Source: Pedobacter psychroterrae
GTDB taxonomy: Bacteria; Bacteroidota; Bacteroidia; Sphingobacteriales; Sphingobacteriaceae
Reading direction: 5' to 3'
Assembly: GCF_004331695.1 (NCBI RefSeq)
Contig: NZ_SJSL01000001.1
Coordinates: forward strand, 744,001 to 808,000
Length of the DNA stretch: 64,000 nt
Shown: in pieces, positions 8,295 through 16,853 of the stretch
Layout: the number at the start of each line of letters is the position of its first letter
Position numbering within the stretch: the first letter of the stretch is position 1
Notes under the pieces: model-generated
The model's database searches: none
Seen by the model: only the letters and a program-made list of their open reading frames with translations
What the model was told of the DNA's origin: nothing
Made by a program: the position numbers and the translations under genes

Positions 8295-9752
8295 TTAAAT
8301 CCAGAGTTTACTTTCATGATAAATAGGAATTTGAATGAGGAATAGGCTTCCATTGGCCAGTGGTTTAAATTTTATACTTCCATTATGGGTTGTCAATACA
8401 CGCTGTGCGTGAGTAAGACCTAGTCCGCCTGCCCGCTTTTTTGTCGTAAAAAAAGGTTCATAAATAATCTCGCTATTTTGAGATTCAATTCCCGTTCCAG
8501 TATCCGCAACAGCAATTTCATATACATCCTTGTCTATGGTGCTGGTGATGCTAATGGTCTTTGGATAGCTATGCATAGCTTCAATAGCATTCATTATAAC
8601 GCTGATCAGTACATTTTTTATTTTGGGTTTGTCTATCAAAATCATTTGCTCATAGGGCACAAGCTCTTTTATGAGTTTAATATTATGACCTGTCATCAGG
8701 TCTTCTGTATCAGAAATTGCGGCTTCTATCACTTCAACAATATTATGCCGCTGAAGGTTTAAAGTCTTTGTCTCTGTACTGGATATGAAGTTTTGCACTA
8801 GCCGATTTACCTTGTTGCAGTTGTTTTTAATGATTTCTATATAGGACTGTACAGTTTCATTGCCTGTAATATCATTATCTGATGCCAGCTCATCAATCGC
8901 AAGGTTAATGGTTGATAGCGGATCGCGGATCTCTTCGCCTAATCCTTTGGCGATATGCTCTGAAATAGACATTTTCCCTAAGTTAACCGACCTCTCTTCC
9001 TTATTTCTTCTGTAACTCAGGTCACGGATTATTGTATGATAAACCTCCGATAAATTGACCATGTCGGTCTGAATAAAAGAGGACAGGCTACAATAAGAAA
9101 CAATGCCCTGTCCGGAGATCAGTTCACATTCAAAATTAACAAGCGATCCATTCTTTTCAAGCAACGTTCCAAACTGCTCTCTGTCATTCAAATTTTTAAA
9201 GATCGCAGCATCCTGGAGTTTCATAATTGCTGAACGGCTATAACCAAAAAACTTTAATCCCCCATTATTGATATCATGTATTTTCCCGGATTGATCTGAT
9301 ATTAATATCGGATCATTGGCTTGCTCGAAAACAGCCTTGTATTTACTTTCACTGGACTTTAAAGCCTTTAATGTTTCGGCTTGCTTAATAGCGTAACGAA
9401 TACTTCTGTCAAGAGTGGAGGAATCTATTTCGTCTTTGATCAAATAATCTGCTGCACCAATATTCATTGCCTGCACATCAATTGTCGTATCCCCCTTTCC
9501 TGTAAGGATAATAATTGGCTGCTCGCAACCCGAGTTAACAGCTTCAGTGAGCAGGTCGATCCCGGTACCTTTTCCCAGTCTATAGTCAACCAGATAGACA
9601 TCATACTGTTTTTTTAGAATCGCGCTGATTCCTTTTTCATAACTATTAACCCAATAGAACGCGTATCGGTTTGAAACCTCATCGAATATTCCTTTGGTAA
9701 GGACATAATCGTCTTCATCGTCATCAATCAATAAGACCCTAACTTCTCTCAT
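8295..9752 (-). CDS. REC-PAS-histidine-kinase-like protein lacking the phospho-accepting histidine
   Basis: The order in this 485-residue protein is REC (1-125; acidic pair at 10-12, phospho-acceptor Asp56, Lys106), PAS (about 135-250), a dimerisation-helix region (260-325) and a HATPase_c domain (370-485; N-box Asn388, DTGTG at 417-421, GGLGL at 442-446). The H-box reads GLGEEIRDPLSTINLAIDEL where related kinases have AHEVRNPL, so the phospho-accepting His is Glu273 (codon GAA at 8934-8936). The ATP-binding residues look intact. The protein may therefore be a pseudokinase that senses, binds ATP or modulates the neighbouring kinase. The gene lies 3 bases after a complete kinase gene and 11 bases before the permease gene. 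Confidence 0.9.
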   Translation of the reverse strand: MREVRVLLIDDDEDDYVLTKGIFDEVSNRYAFYWVNSYEKGISAILKKQYDVYLVDYRLGKGTGIDLLTEAVNSGCEQPIIILTGKGDTTIDVQAMNIGAADYLIKDEIDSSTLDRSIRYAIKQAETLKALKSSESKYKAVFEQANDPILISDQSGKIHDINNGGLKFFGYSRSAIMKLQDAAIFKNLNDREQFGTLLEKNGSLVNFECELISGQGIVSYCSLSSFIQTDMVNLSEVYHTIIRDLSYRRNKEERSVNLGKMSISEHIAKGLGEEIRDPLSTINLAIDELASDNDITGNETVQSYIEIIKNNCNKVNRLVQNFISSTETKTLNLQRHNIVEVIEAAISDTEDLMTGHNIKLIKELVPYEQMILIDKPKIKNVLISVIMNAIEAMHSYPKTISITSTIDKDVYEIAVADTGTGIESQNSEIIYEPFFTTKKRAGGLGLTHAQRVLTTHNGSIKFKPLANGSLFLIQIPIYHESKLWI

Positions 9753-9755
9753 CTC

Positions 9756-11390
9756 TTATTTCATTTGCGTTCTTGGTAAAATAACGGTGAAAACAGATCC
9801 CTTATCCTCTGCAGCACTTGCGTATATAAATCCTGAGTGATTATCTGTAATTTTTTTACAAATAGCCAGTCCAATTCCTGTGCCATCATACTCCGCCCGG
9901 GTGTGCAGTCTGTAAAAAACATCGAATATTTGTAAAGCCTCTGTTTCTTCGAAGCCTATTCCATTATCCCTTACCTCTATGATACAATATACCTGATTTT
10001 GATGAATTTCAGCTATATCCAATTCATGTCCATATTTAATGTTAGCATTGATGGTTATTTCAGGGGAAATGTCATGGCAGGTAAATTTTAAGGAGTTGCC
10101 CACTAAGTTTTGAAATAGCTGCACCAGTTGACTTCCAATTCCATCGATTTCCATATCACAATGAACTTCTATGTTGGCTTTTTTCAATTCGACCATAAAG
10201 TCAAGCTGCTGAACAGCCTGATAAACAACCTTGTCAAGTCTGACTTTTGCAAAGTTTCTGTTATCCCGTGTCGCTTTAGAAAATGCAAGCAGGTCATCAA
10301 TTAGAATCCTCATTCTTTCTGCAGAATTATTCATCCTGTACAGATAGTCTGATACCTCTCTATCCAGTTGTCCGGAAAGCTTAATCTTTATTTTTTCGCT
10401 AAAGCGCTGAATCTTTCTTAAAGGTTCCTGAAGATCGTGGGAAGCGACGTAAGCAAATTGTTCCAGATCCTGATTGGAACGATTCAGTTCAATCACTTTT
10501 TCTTCCAATTGAACCTGGGCCTCCCTCAATTCCGTTACATCCTGTGTATTGCCAATAAAAGCAAATCTATCATTTAGCCCGATCCTTTTATACTCAGCTG
10601 TAGAAAGCACATGCCTGATTTCTCCTGAAGGCCTTACGACCCTATAATTGATTTTACAAGCCTGCTTGCTCTTTCTCAACCGGTTAAAGTTATTGATGAA
10701 TGCGAGACGGTCATCTTCGTGTACAAGGCTTTTATAAAAGAAAAAATTGATAAACACGGAATGGGGAAGGTATCCATGAATATTATACATCTCATCAGAC
10801 CACAGCATGAATTCTCTCTCTTCAACCCATTCCCAACTGCCGCTATGGGATACCATCTCCGCTTCTCTTAATAAAGATTCGTTTACTTTGAGTTTTAAAA
10901 CTGCTTCCTTTAACTCCGTCACATCCTGGATAGCTCCAACAAGTTTGCCCTCTTTCTCAATATAAATACCTTGGTTTAATACGTATTTCCGCTTACCAGA
11001 TGGTTGGATGATCTGGTATTCTACAGCAAAAGTTGTCTTGTTAAAAATTGTGGCATTTAACTCTTTCAATACCTTTTCCCGGTATTCAGGTGCAATTATT
11101 TTTTCATTTATAGCTGCATCAGGCTGAAAATCATTCTCTTCAAAACCATATATATTGTAAAGTTCATCAGACCATTTAATAATATCCTGCTCAACTGATA
11201 ACTCCCAACTTCCTAAATGAGCGATGCCTTCTGCAATGGTAAGAAGTGCTTCCTTTTCAGACAGGCATTCATTTGCTCTTTTCAACGAACTGACTTCATG
11301 CTTTAACCTTTGTATTGAATTCATATTTCTAACGTGGCAGTACAACAAAGCCAAAAAACATACAAAGAAAAAGATTGTTGCAGGTAACAC
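9756..11390 (-). CDS. PAS-PAS sensor histidine kinase
   Basis: The 544-residue kinase has an N-terminal membrane helix (about 3-20, ATIFFFVCFLALLYC), two PAS domains (about 50-160 and 175-290), a HisKA domain with the phospho-acceptor in YVASHDLQEPLRKIQ (His318) and a HATPase_c domain (GNSLKF, DNGIGFEE, GTGIGLAICKKI). The frame opens with GTG at 11390, directly after the in-frame TAA of the NtrC-type gene. The next ATG (11324) would remove the membrane helix, so I favour GTG at moderate confidence. It is the only complete kinase of this operon and the natural partner of the sigma-54 activator. Confidence 0.9.
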   Translation of the reverse strand: MLPATIFFFVCFLALLYCHVRNMNSIQRLKHEVSSLKRANECLSEKEALLTIAEGIAHLGSWELSVEQDIIKWSDELYNIYGFEENDFQPDAAINEKIIAPEYREKVLKELNATIFNKTTFAVEYQIIQPSGKRKYVLNQGIYIEKEGKLVGAIQDVTELKEAVLKLKVNESLLREAEMVSHSGSWEWVEEREFMLWSDEMYNIHGYLPHSVFINFFFYKSLVHEDDRLAFINNFNRLRKSKQACKINYRVVRPSGEIRHVLSTAEYKRIGLNDRFAFIGNTQDVTELREAQVQLEEKVIELNRSNQDLEQFAYVASHDLQEPLRKIQRFSEKIKIKLSGQLDREVSDYLYRMNNSAERMRILIDDLLAFSKATRDNRNFAKVRLDKVVYQAVQQLDFMVELKKANIEVHCDMEIDGIGSQLVQLFQNLVGNSLKFTCHDISPEITINANIKYGHELDIAEIHQNQVYCIIEVRDNGIGFEETEALQIFDVFYRLHTRAEYDGTGIGLAICKKITDNHSGFIYASAAEDKGSVFTVILPRTQMK

Positions 11391-12791
11391 TTATGTATCC
11401 AAATTAATGGCCCTCATTTTATTATACAATGTTTTACGATCAATATTTAAGATTTTTGCTGCTTTAGTTTTGTTGAAATTAACTTCCCTCAACACCCTTA
11501 AGATTGCATCATATTCTGCTTCCAATGCGGCATTTTTTAAATCCCGTGGTTTTTCGGCACGTGATATGGAATTTTCTATTGCAGAGGCTTTGGCATAGGT
11601 TGAGATCTCAAGAGGCAGTGCTTTTAGCTGTATTTCTTCTGTTTCGGTCAGCAGTGTTGCCCTTCTTACTACATTTTTAAGCTCTCTTACATTCCCAGGC
11701 CAGTTATAAGTAAGAAAACACTCTTCTACTTCTTCAGAAAAATGTTCTACATTTCTGGAAAGCTCCTGATTGGCAACACCTAAAAAAGTATTTGCAAACA
11801 CCATGATATCTCTTCCCCGCTGACTTAGTGGAGGCAGGTTAATTGAAAACTCATTAAACCGATGGTATAAATCTTCTCTGAACCTACCTTTTTGAATGGC
11901 ATTCGCCAGATTTTCATTAGTGGCAACAATGATCCTGACATCCAGGTCGATCTCTTTAGTGCTTCCGATACGCTTTATTTTCCGTTCCTGCACAGTTCTC
12001 AGCAATGCTGCCTGTATGTCATAAGAAAGATTTCCCACTTCATCCAAAAAAAGCGTTCCACCATTGGCCATTTCAAAATGTCCGATCTTAGTGTAAAGTG
12101 CGCCTGTGAATGATCCTTTTTCATGACCAAAAAACTCACTCCCTGCCAGCTCTTTTGTCAGCGAACCGCAGTCCATTGCTACAAAAGGAGCATCCTTCCT
12201 TGGGCTGTTTAAATGAATTGCCTTAGCTACAGATTCCTTGCCGGTTCCGCTCTCTCCGGTTAGAATAACACTGTAAGTAGTCGGTGCAACCAATTGGATC
12301 TGCTTTAACAGGTCCTTGGATGCCTGGCTCTGGCCGGCAACAAAATTTTCAGCCTGGCTATATGTCTGTTTAACGGTCTTTTGTTTTGGTGCTTCTGACA
12401 AAGATTCTGATTGATTAACATTCAAGGCAATCTGCGTTTCTATTGCTTTGTTGATCGTATTGAGAATTTCATCGGGATATAATGGCTTCGTGATGTAATC
12501 ATAAGCTCCAAGTTTGATCAGTTCAACTGCTAATTTTATATCAGAATAACCGGTGATAATAATAACTCCGGTGCTTGGATAGCTCTCTTTGATCTTGATT
12601 AGCATCTCTTTTCCATCTGTATCTTCTAATCTGTAATCACATAAAACAAGATCATAGGTTTCTTTGGATAAGTAATCCATTGCTGCTACCCCACTGACTG
12701 CAGTAGATACAACAAAAGAATTTCTGGTCAGGAATTTGGATAAAAGTAAGCCGATATTTACTTCATCGTCAACGATCAATATTTTTCTCAT
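11391..12791 (-). CDS. NtrC-family sigma-54-dependent response regulator
   Basis: This 466-residue regulator has REC (1-118; phospho-acceptor Asp52 in LVLCDYRLED, Lys102), an AAA+ ATPase (about 150-385) with Walker A GESGTGKE (179-186), the sigma-54-contact loop GSFTGA (226-231, normally GAFTGA) and Walker B GTLFLDEV (245-252), and a Fis-type helix-turn-helix at the C-terminus (AAKILNIDRKTLYNKM). It activates sigma-54 promoters after phosphorylation. It is the first gene of the minus-strand operon that continues with a kinase, a kinase-like protein and a permease. No -24/-12 promoter was recognised by eye upstream of it. Confidence 0.94.
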   Translation of the reverse strand: MRKILIVDDEVNIGLLLSKFLTRNSFVVSTAVSGVAAMDYLSKETYDLVLCDYRLEDTDGKEMLIKIKESYPSTGVIIITGYSDIKLAVELIKLGAYDYITKPLYPDEILNTINKAIETQIALNVNQSESLSEAPKQKTVKQTYSQAENFVAGQSQASKDLLKQIQLVAPTTYSVILTGESGTGKESVAKAIHLNSPRKDAPFVAMDCGSLTKELAGSEFFGHEKGSFTGALYTKIGHFEMANGGTLFLDEVGNLSYDIQAALLRTVQERKIKRIGSTKEIDLDVRIIVATNENLANAIQKGRFREDLYHRFNEFSINLPPLSQRGRDIMVFANTFLGVANQELSRNVEHFSEEVEECFLTYNWPGNVRELKNVVRRATLLTETEEIQLKALPLEISTYAKASAIENSISRAEKPRDLKNAALEAEYDAILRVLREVNFNKTKAAKILNIDRKTLYNKMRAINLDT

Positions 12792-12870
12792 AATATTAGG
12801 ATGGCGCTTAATTAGAACTAAATGTAATCAGTTTTTTTTATTATGGGAAATATTTTCTACAGTTTATACG

Positions 12871-12904
12871 GGAGCGCCTCTAAAGATGTTTTTAGAGGCG
12901 CTCC
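12871..12904. terminator. Perfect 14-bp GC-rich hairpin between the NtrC-type gene and the crotonase gene
   Basis: The arms GGAGCGCCTCTAAA (12871-12884) and TTTAGAGGCGCTCC (12891-12904) pair perfectly with a 6-nt loop. It lies 41 bases past the crotonase stop on the minus strand, so a terminator is the simplest reading. Neither side has a clear U-run (the minus strand continues CGTATAAACTG), so a mobile-type palindrome or a processing site cannot be excluded. Confidence 0.6.
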
Positions 12905-12945
12905 TGCAATTACATTTATTTTTCTCTATGTCCCATTTGGGGGCA

Positions 12946-13722
12946 TTATTTTCCCTTAAATACAGGCTTCCTTTTTTCTATAAAAGCCAATGCCCCTTCC
13001 TTAAAATCACCGGTTTGGAAGCATTTGCCAAATGCTTTTATCTCCACTTCAAATCCTTCAGCATTAAAGGATGCATTTATGGCCGATATCGCTTTGCCCA
13101 CAGCAAGCGGAGCTCTTGATTTTATTTTGTTTAAGAGCGCTTCTGATCTTGCAATTAACTCAGTTTGTGGAACAACATAATTAACCAAACCAAATTTTTC
13201 TGCCTGTATAGCTGTGATCATTTCTCCTGTTGTAATCATTTCAATCGCCCTGCCTTTTCCTACTAGCTGGGTCAACCGCTGTGTTCCTCCGTAACCGGGA
13301 ATTAAACCAAGCGAGACCTCTGGCAGTCCAAGTTTGGCATTTTCTGAAGCGATACGCATATGACATGCCATGGCCAATTCCAAACCGCCCCCGAGGGCAA
13401 AACCATTAATAGCTGCAAGTACTGGCTTAGGACAGTTTTCAATAGCATCAAAAACCATTTTCTGTCCATTACGGGCAAGCGCTTCGCCCTGCGCCGAGTC
13501 ATAATCAGCAAATTCTGAAATGTCAGCCCCTGCTACAAAAGCTTTTTCACCCGCCCCTGTCAAAAGAACACCGCTAACCACATCACTTTTACCAGCAAAT
13601 TCAATCACGTCTGCAAGCTCTGCCAAGGTATCTTTATTCAGTGCATTAAGCTTGTGTTCCCTGTTAATGGTCACATATAAAATTTGTTCCTTTAGTTCTG
13701 ATAAAATATTATGATAAGTCAT
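12946..13722 (-). CDS. Enoyl-CoA hydratase/isomerase (crotonase family)
   Basis: This 258-residue crotonase has the oxyanion-hole motifs AFVAGADISEF (near residue 62) and ALGGGLELAMACHMRIA (near 107). Both catalytic glutamates of the hydratase type are visible: one in GGGLELA and one in LPEVSLGLIPGYGGTQRL. It should therefore hydrate 2-enoyl-CoA thioesters, in fatty or branched-chain acid breakdown. It starts 3 bases after the B12-binding-domain gene, so the two form an operon, consistent with acyl-CoA catabolism. The exact substrate is not determined by sequence. Confidence 0.92.
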   Translation of the reverse strand: MTYHNILSELKEQILYVTINREHKLNALNKDTLAELADVIEFAGKSDVVSGVLLTGAGEKAFVAGADISEFADYDSAQGEALARNGQKMVFDAIENCPKPVLAAINGFALGGGLELAMACHMRIASENAKLGLPEVSLGLIPGYGGTQRLTQLVGKGRAIEMITTGEMITAIQAEKFGLVNYVVPQTELIARSEALLNKIKSRAPLAVGKAISAINASFNAEGFEVEIKAFGKCFQTGDFKEGALAFIEKRKPVFKGK

Positions 13723-13725
13723 GAC

Positions 13726-14145
13726 CTAAAAATTTCTATTTACTGCAACCCAATTCTTAATGTACGCTACTATGGTAGTCATCGTAGTTCCGGGCGCAAA
13801 CAATTCGCCCACACCCATCTCCTGAAGTTTTTTCATGTCACTATCAGGAATGATCCCACCGCCAGTCAACAATACATCAGTTACTTGCTTCTGTTTCATC
13901 AGTGCTATAATTTTCGGAAAAACAGTCATATGGGCCCCAGACAATATAGAAATACCAATTGCATCTACATCTTCCTGCAATGCAGTATTTACCACCATTT
14001 CCGGAGTCTGACGCAGTCCGGTGTAAATTACCTCCATGCCTGCATCTCTTAATGAAGTCGCAATAACCTTTGCCCCTCTGTCATGGCCGTCCAATCCAAC
14101 TTTTGCTACCAAAACCCTGATTGGCCTGTTTAACACATTGCTCAT
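13726..14145 (-). CDS. Stand-alone cobalamin-binding domain (acyl-CoA mutase small-subunit type)
   Basis: The 139-residue protein is a complete B12-binding Rossmann domain with the base-off motif GLDGHDRG (residues 18-25), whose histidine coordinates cobalt, the middle segment SILSGAHM, and the GGGIIP loop. This corresponds to the C-terminal domain of methylmalonyl-CoA mutase or to the small subunit of isobutyryl-/hydroxyisobutyryl-CoA mutases, which pairs with a separate TIM-barrel subunit. No large subunit is in the window. The following crotonase gene supports an acyl-CoA role. Confidence 0.9.
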   Translation of the reverse strand: MSNVLNRPIRVLVAKVGLDGHDRGAKVIATSLRDAGMEVIYTGLRQTPEMVVNTALQEDVDAIGISILSGAHMTVFPKIIALMKQKQVTDVLLTGGGIIPDSDMKKLQEMGVGELFAPGTTMTTIVAYIKNWVAVNRNF

Positions 14146-14192
14146 AATTTACATAATAGGTGGTAAATGTAATTAATTTAGCGCTTTTATAT

Positions 14193-14200
14193 TAACTTTG
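14193..14200 (+). promoter_or_regulatory. Bacteroidota -7 promoter element before glnS
   Basis: TAACTTTG matches TAnnTTTG exactly and ends 20 bases before the glnS ATG at 14221. A convincing -33 TTTG is not visible. The divergent B12-domain gene begins 47 bases further upstream, so this short region should hold both promoters. Confidence 0.55.
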
Positions 14201-14220
14201 ATGCTAAATTTACAGTTTTT

Positions 14221-15882
14221 ATGAGTGAGGAAAGGTCATTGAACTTCATCGAAGAGATCATTGAAAATGATTTAAACAGCGGAAAATATGCAACGTTAAT
14301 AACACGTTTTCCACCTGAACCCAACGGATATCTGCACATAGGTCATGCTAAAGCTATCTGTCTTAATTTCGGACTGACAAAAAAATATGGCGGCTATACC
14401 AACCTAAGGTTTGACGACACAAACCCTGTTACTGAAAAAACCGAATATGTAAACAGCCAGCAGGAAGACATTAAGTGGCTTGGGTTTCAATGGAAAAATG
14501 AACTTTATACTTCTGACTACTTTGACACACTGTACGATTACGCAGTTGACCTGATCAAAAAAGACCTCGCTTATGTAGATCATAGCACTGCAGAGGAGAT
14601 CGCAGCGTTGAAAGGAACGCCTACTGAACCGGGTATAGGCAGCACATACAGAAACCGTAGTGTTGAGGAAAACCTGGATCTTTTCAGCCGTATGAAAAAT
14701 GGGGAATTTGAAGACGGTATCTGCACATTACGCGCTAAGATAGATATGGCAAGTCCGAACATGCTGATGCGTGATCCAATTTTATACCGCATCAAACATG
14801 CTGCGCACCATCGGACTGGCGACAAATGGTGCATCTACCCAATGTATGATTTTGCACACGGACAAAGCGATAGTATGGAGACCATTACACACTCCATCTG
14901 CACACTCGAATACGTATCACATCGTGAGCTTTATGACTGGCTTATTGAGAAACTCGGCATTTTCCCTTCAAAACAATATGAATTTGCCCGTTTAAATCTT
15001 TCTTATACGGTAATGAGCAAACGCAAGTTGCTCCAGTTAGTCAATGAAGACTTCGTCAGTGGATGGAATGATCCCCGCATGCCCACAATAAGTGGATTGA
15101 GAAGAAGGGGTTATACGCCTGAAAGTATCCGTGAATTTTGTGACAGGATCGGGATTGCAAAAAGAGAAAACTTAATTGAACTCGGTCTTTTAGAATTCTG
15201 TGTTCGTGAGCACCTTAATAAAACTGCTACCAGAGTTATGGCAGTATTAGACCCGATTAAACTGGTTATTACCAATTACCAGAAAGACCAGACAGAGATA
15301 CTTATCGGCGAAAATAACCCTGAGGCTGAAGACAAAGGTGGAACACGCGAAATACCATTTAGTAATGAACTTTGGATAGAGCGCGAGGATTTTATGGAAG
15401 AACCCGCAAAAAAATGGTTCAGATTAGCTCCTGGTTCAATGGTACGGCTTAAACATGCCTATATTGTAAAATGTGAAGATTTTAAAAAAGATGCAGAAGG
15501 CAATGTCACTGAAATTCACTGTACTTACATCCCTGATACCAAAAGCGGAGCGGATACCAGTGGAATAAATGTAAAAGGAACGATTCATTGGGTAAGCCGT
15601 CAACATGCAAAAAATGCGGAGATCAGATTGTACGATCGTCTGTTTACCGTAGAATCTCCGGATGCTGAAGAAGGTGATTTTAAAGATTATCTAAACCCTA
15701 ACAGTATCGAAGTCATTAAGCAAGCATATATCGAACCCTACATGTCCAATGCTAGCAAGGACATTCGTTATCAGTTCATTAGAAAAGGATACTATTGCCT
15801 TGACGATGATTCTACTCCTGAGCTTCTTATTTTTAACCGGACAGTCTCATTAAAAGACGCCTGGGCTAAAACCAATAAATAA
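14221..15882 (+). CDS. glnS: Glutaminyl-tRNA synthetase
   Basis: The 553-residue class I synthetase attaches glutamine to tRNA-Gln. It has the HIGH signature in PPEPNGYLHIGHAKAICLNFG (near residue 35) and the KMSKS-type loop as VMSKRKL (near 265). The C-terminal half (about 340-553) forms the two beta-barrel anticodon domains. Length matches the E. coli enzyme. Together with the gltX gene at 26.4 kb this shows direct Gln-tRNA charging rather than only the amidotransferase route. It is transcribed alone from its own promoter and ends at a hairpin shared with the converging amidase gene. Confidence 0.96.
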   Translation: MSEERSLNFIEEIIENDLNSGKYATLITRFPPEPNGYLHIGHAKAICLNFGLTKKYGGYTNLRFDDTNPVTEKTEYVNSQQEDIKWLGFQWKNELYTSDYFDTLYDYAVDLIKKDLAYVDHSTAEEIAALKGTPTEPGIGSTYRNRSVEENLDLFSRMKNGEFEDGICTLRAKIDMASPNMLMRDPILYRIKHAAHHRTGDKWCIYPMYDFAHGQSDSMETITHSICTLEYVSHRELYDWLIEKLGIFPSKQYEFARLNLSYTVMSKRKLLQLVNEDFVSGWNDPRMPTISGLRRRGYTPESIREFCDRIGIAKRENLIELGLLEFCVREHLNKTATRVMAVLDPIKLVITNYQKDQTEILIGENNPEAEDKGGTREIPFSNELWIEREDFMEEPAKKWFRLAPGSMVRLKHAYIVKCEDFKKDAEGNVTEIHCTYIPDTKSGADTSGINVKGTIHWVSRQHAKNAEIRLYDRLFTVESPDAEEGDFKDYLNPNSIEVIKQAYIEPYMSNASKDIRYQFIRKGYYCLDDDSTPELLIFNRTVSLKDAWAKTNK

Positions 15883-15890
15883 ATTTGTTG

Positions 15891-15924
15891 ACCTATAAAA
15901 AGTCTGCGGCAGGCTTTTATAGGT
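15891..15924. terminator. Terminator between converging glnS and amidase genes
   Basis: The arms ACCTATAAAAAGTCTGC (15891-15907) and GCAGGCTTTTATAGGT (15909-15924) pair almost completely, with one bulged A and a G-T pair. It starts nine bases after the glnS stop and overlaps the last codons of the converging amidase gene (stop at 15917-15919), so it likely works in both directions. Confidence 0.7.
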
Positions 15925-16750
15925 ATTTCTTATACAGATTGAAAAGTATCAGTTTATCAGCCGGTGTAAGCACAGGCTTAATATCAATTTGTACAAAATG
16001 TCTTTTAAAGGCCGTAATCGCCGCCGGCAGATTACTAATATCATAACCGATGATCCGCAATGCGGCATTTGTATCAAATTCTGCAGGCGGCATCTTAAGC
16101 ACATCGTCATACCACAATCCAAGCCCCTTTTTCGCAAGCATTTTCCATGGAAAATCATGCGGATCTGGTTTTCTGCTTGGTGCCACATCCGAATGACCAA
16201 TAAAGTTGGCCGCAGGAATTTTATATCTCTTTTTCAATGACGAGAGCAGTGTCACAACACCTTTGATTTGTACTTCCGTGTAAGGCTCAAATCCATCATT
16301 GTCAATTTCAATTCCAATAGATGAAGAATTCAGATCTGTAGCATTGCCCCACTTTCCTATCCCAGCATGATTAGCCCTCAGGTAATCATTCACCATTTGC
16401 ACGACCCGGCCATCTCTGCCAACCACATAGTGGGCACTTACCTCTGAATGCTTAACGGTAAATGTCTTTATTGTCTGATCTGTAGATTTTTGTGCGGTAT
16501 GATGTAAGATCACAAAATTGGGCCTTCGAATACCAAAATTAACAGAGCCTACCCATGACTGCATTTCAGGCGCCAGCGAATCTATCAATTGGTTCAACGG
16601 AGGCATTGCTGACATGGCATTTGCATACTCCTTTGCCTGTTTTTTATAGACCTTATTAGTGGCAGTATATTTGTTCACTGAACAGGACGCCAGTAGTAGA
16701 CCCAGTATCAGACAAGCAGGTGCTTTTGTCAATTTAGTTTGGCAGATCAT
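15917..16750 (-). CDS. Lipoprotein N-acetylmuramoyl-L-alanine amidase (Amidase_2/PGRP fold)
   Basis: The 277-residue protein starts with a lipoprotein signal (lipobox LLASC, Cys about residue 23). The zinc amidase domain follows, with the first ligand pair in FVILHHTAQKS, the second in FIGHSDVAPSRKPDPHDFPW, and the PGRP/AmpD-type core between. It should cleave the amide bond between MurNAc and the stem peptide in the periplasm, in wall remodelling or recycling. The C-terminal 60 residues beyond the catalytic domain look like a small helical peptidoglycan-binding or accessory region. It converges with glnS across a shared terminator. Confidence 0.92.
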   Translation of the reverse strand: MICQTKLTKAPACLILGLLLASCSVNKYTATNKVYKKQAKEYANAMSAMPPLNQLIDSLAPEMQSWVGSVNFGIRRPNFVILHHTAQKSTDQTIKTFTVKHSEVSAHYVVGRDGRVVQMVNDYLRANHAGIGKWGNATDLNSSSIGIEIDNDGFEPYTEVQIKGVVTLLSSLKKRYKIPAANFIGHSDVAPSRKPDPHDFPWKMLAKKGLGLWYDDVLKMPPAEFDTNAALRIIGYDISNLPAAITAFKRHFVQIDIKPVLTPADKLILFNLYKKYL

Positions 16751-16853
16751 AATATGTTTAGATGAGTCGTGAAATTACTATTTTTTACTATTTTAGGCAC
16801 AATAAATATACATCTATATTGATCAAACAGATAATAGCAAAATTAACGGCAGT

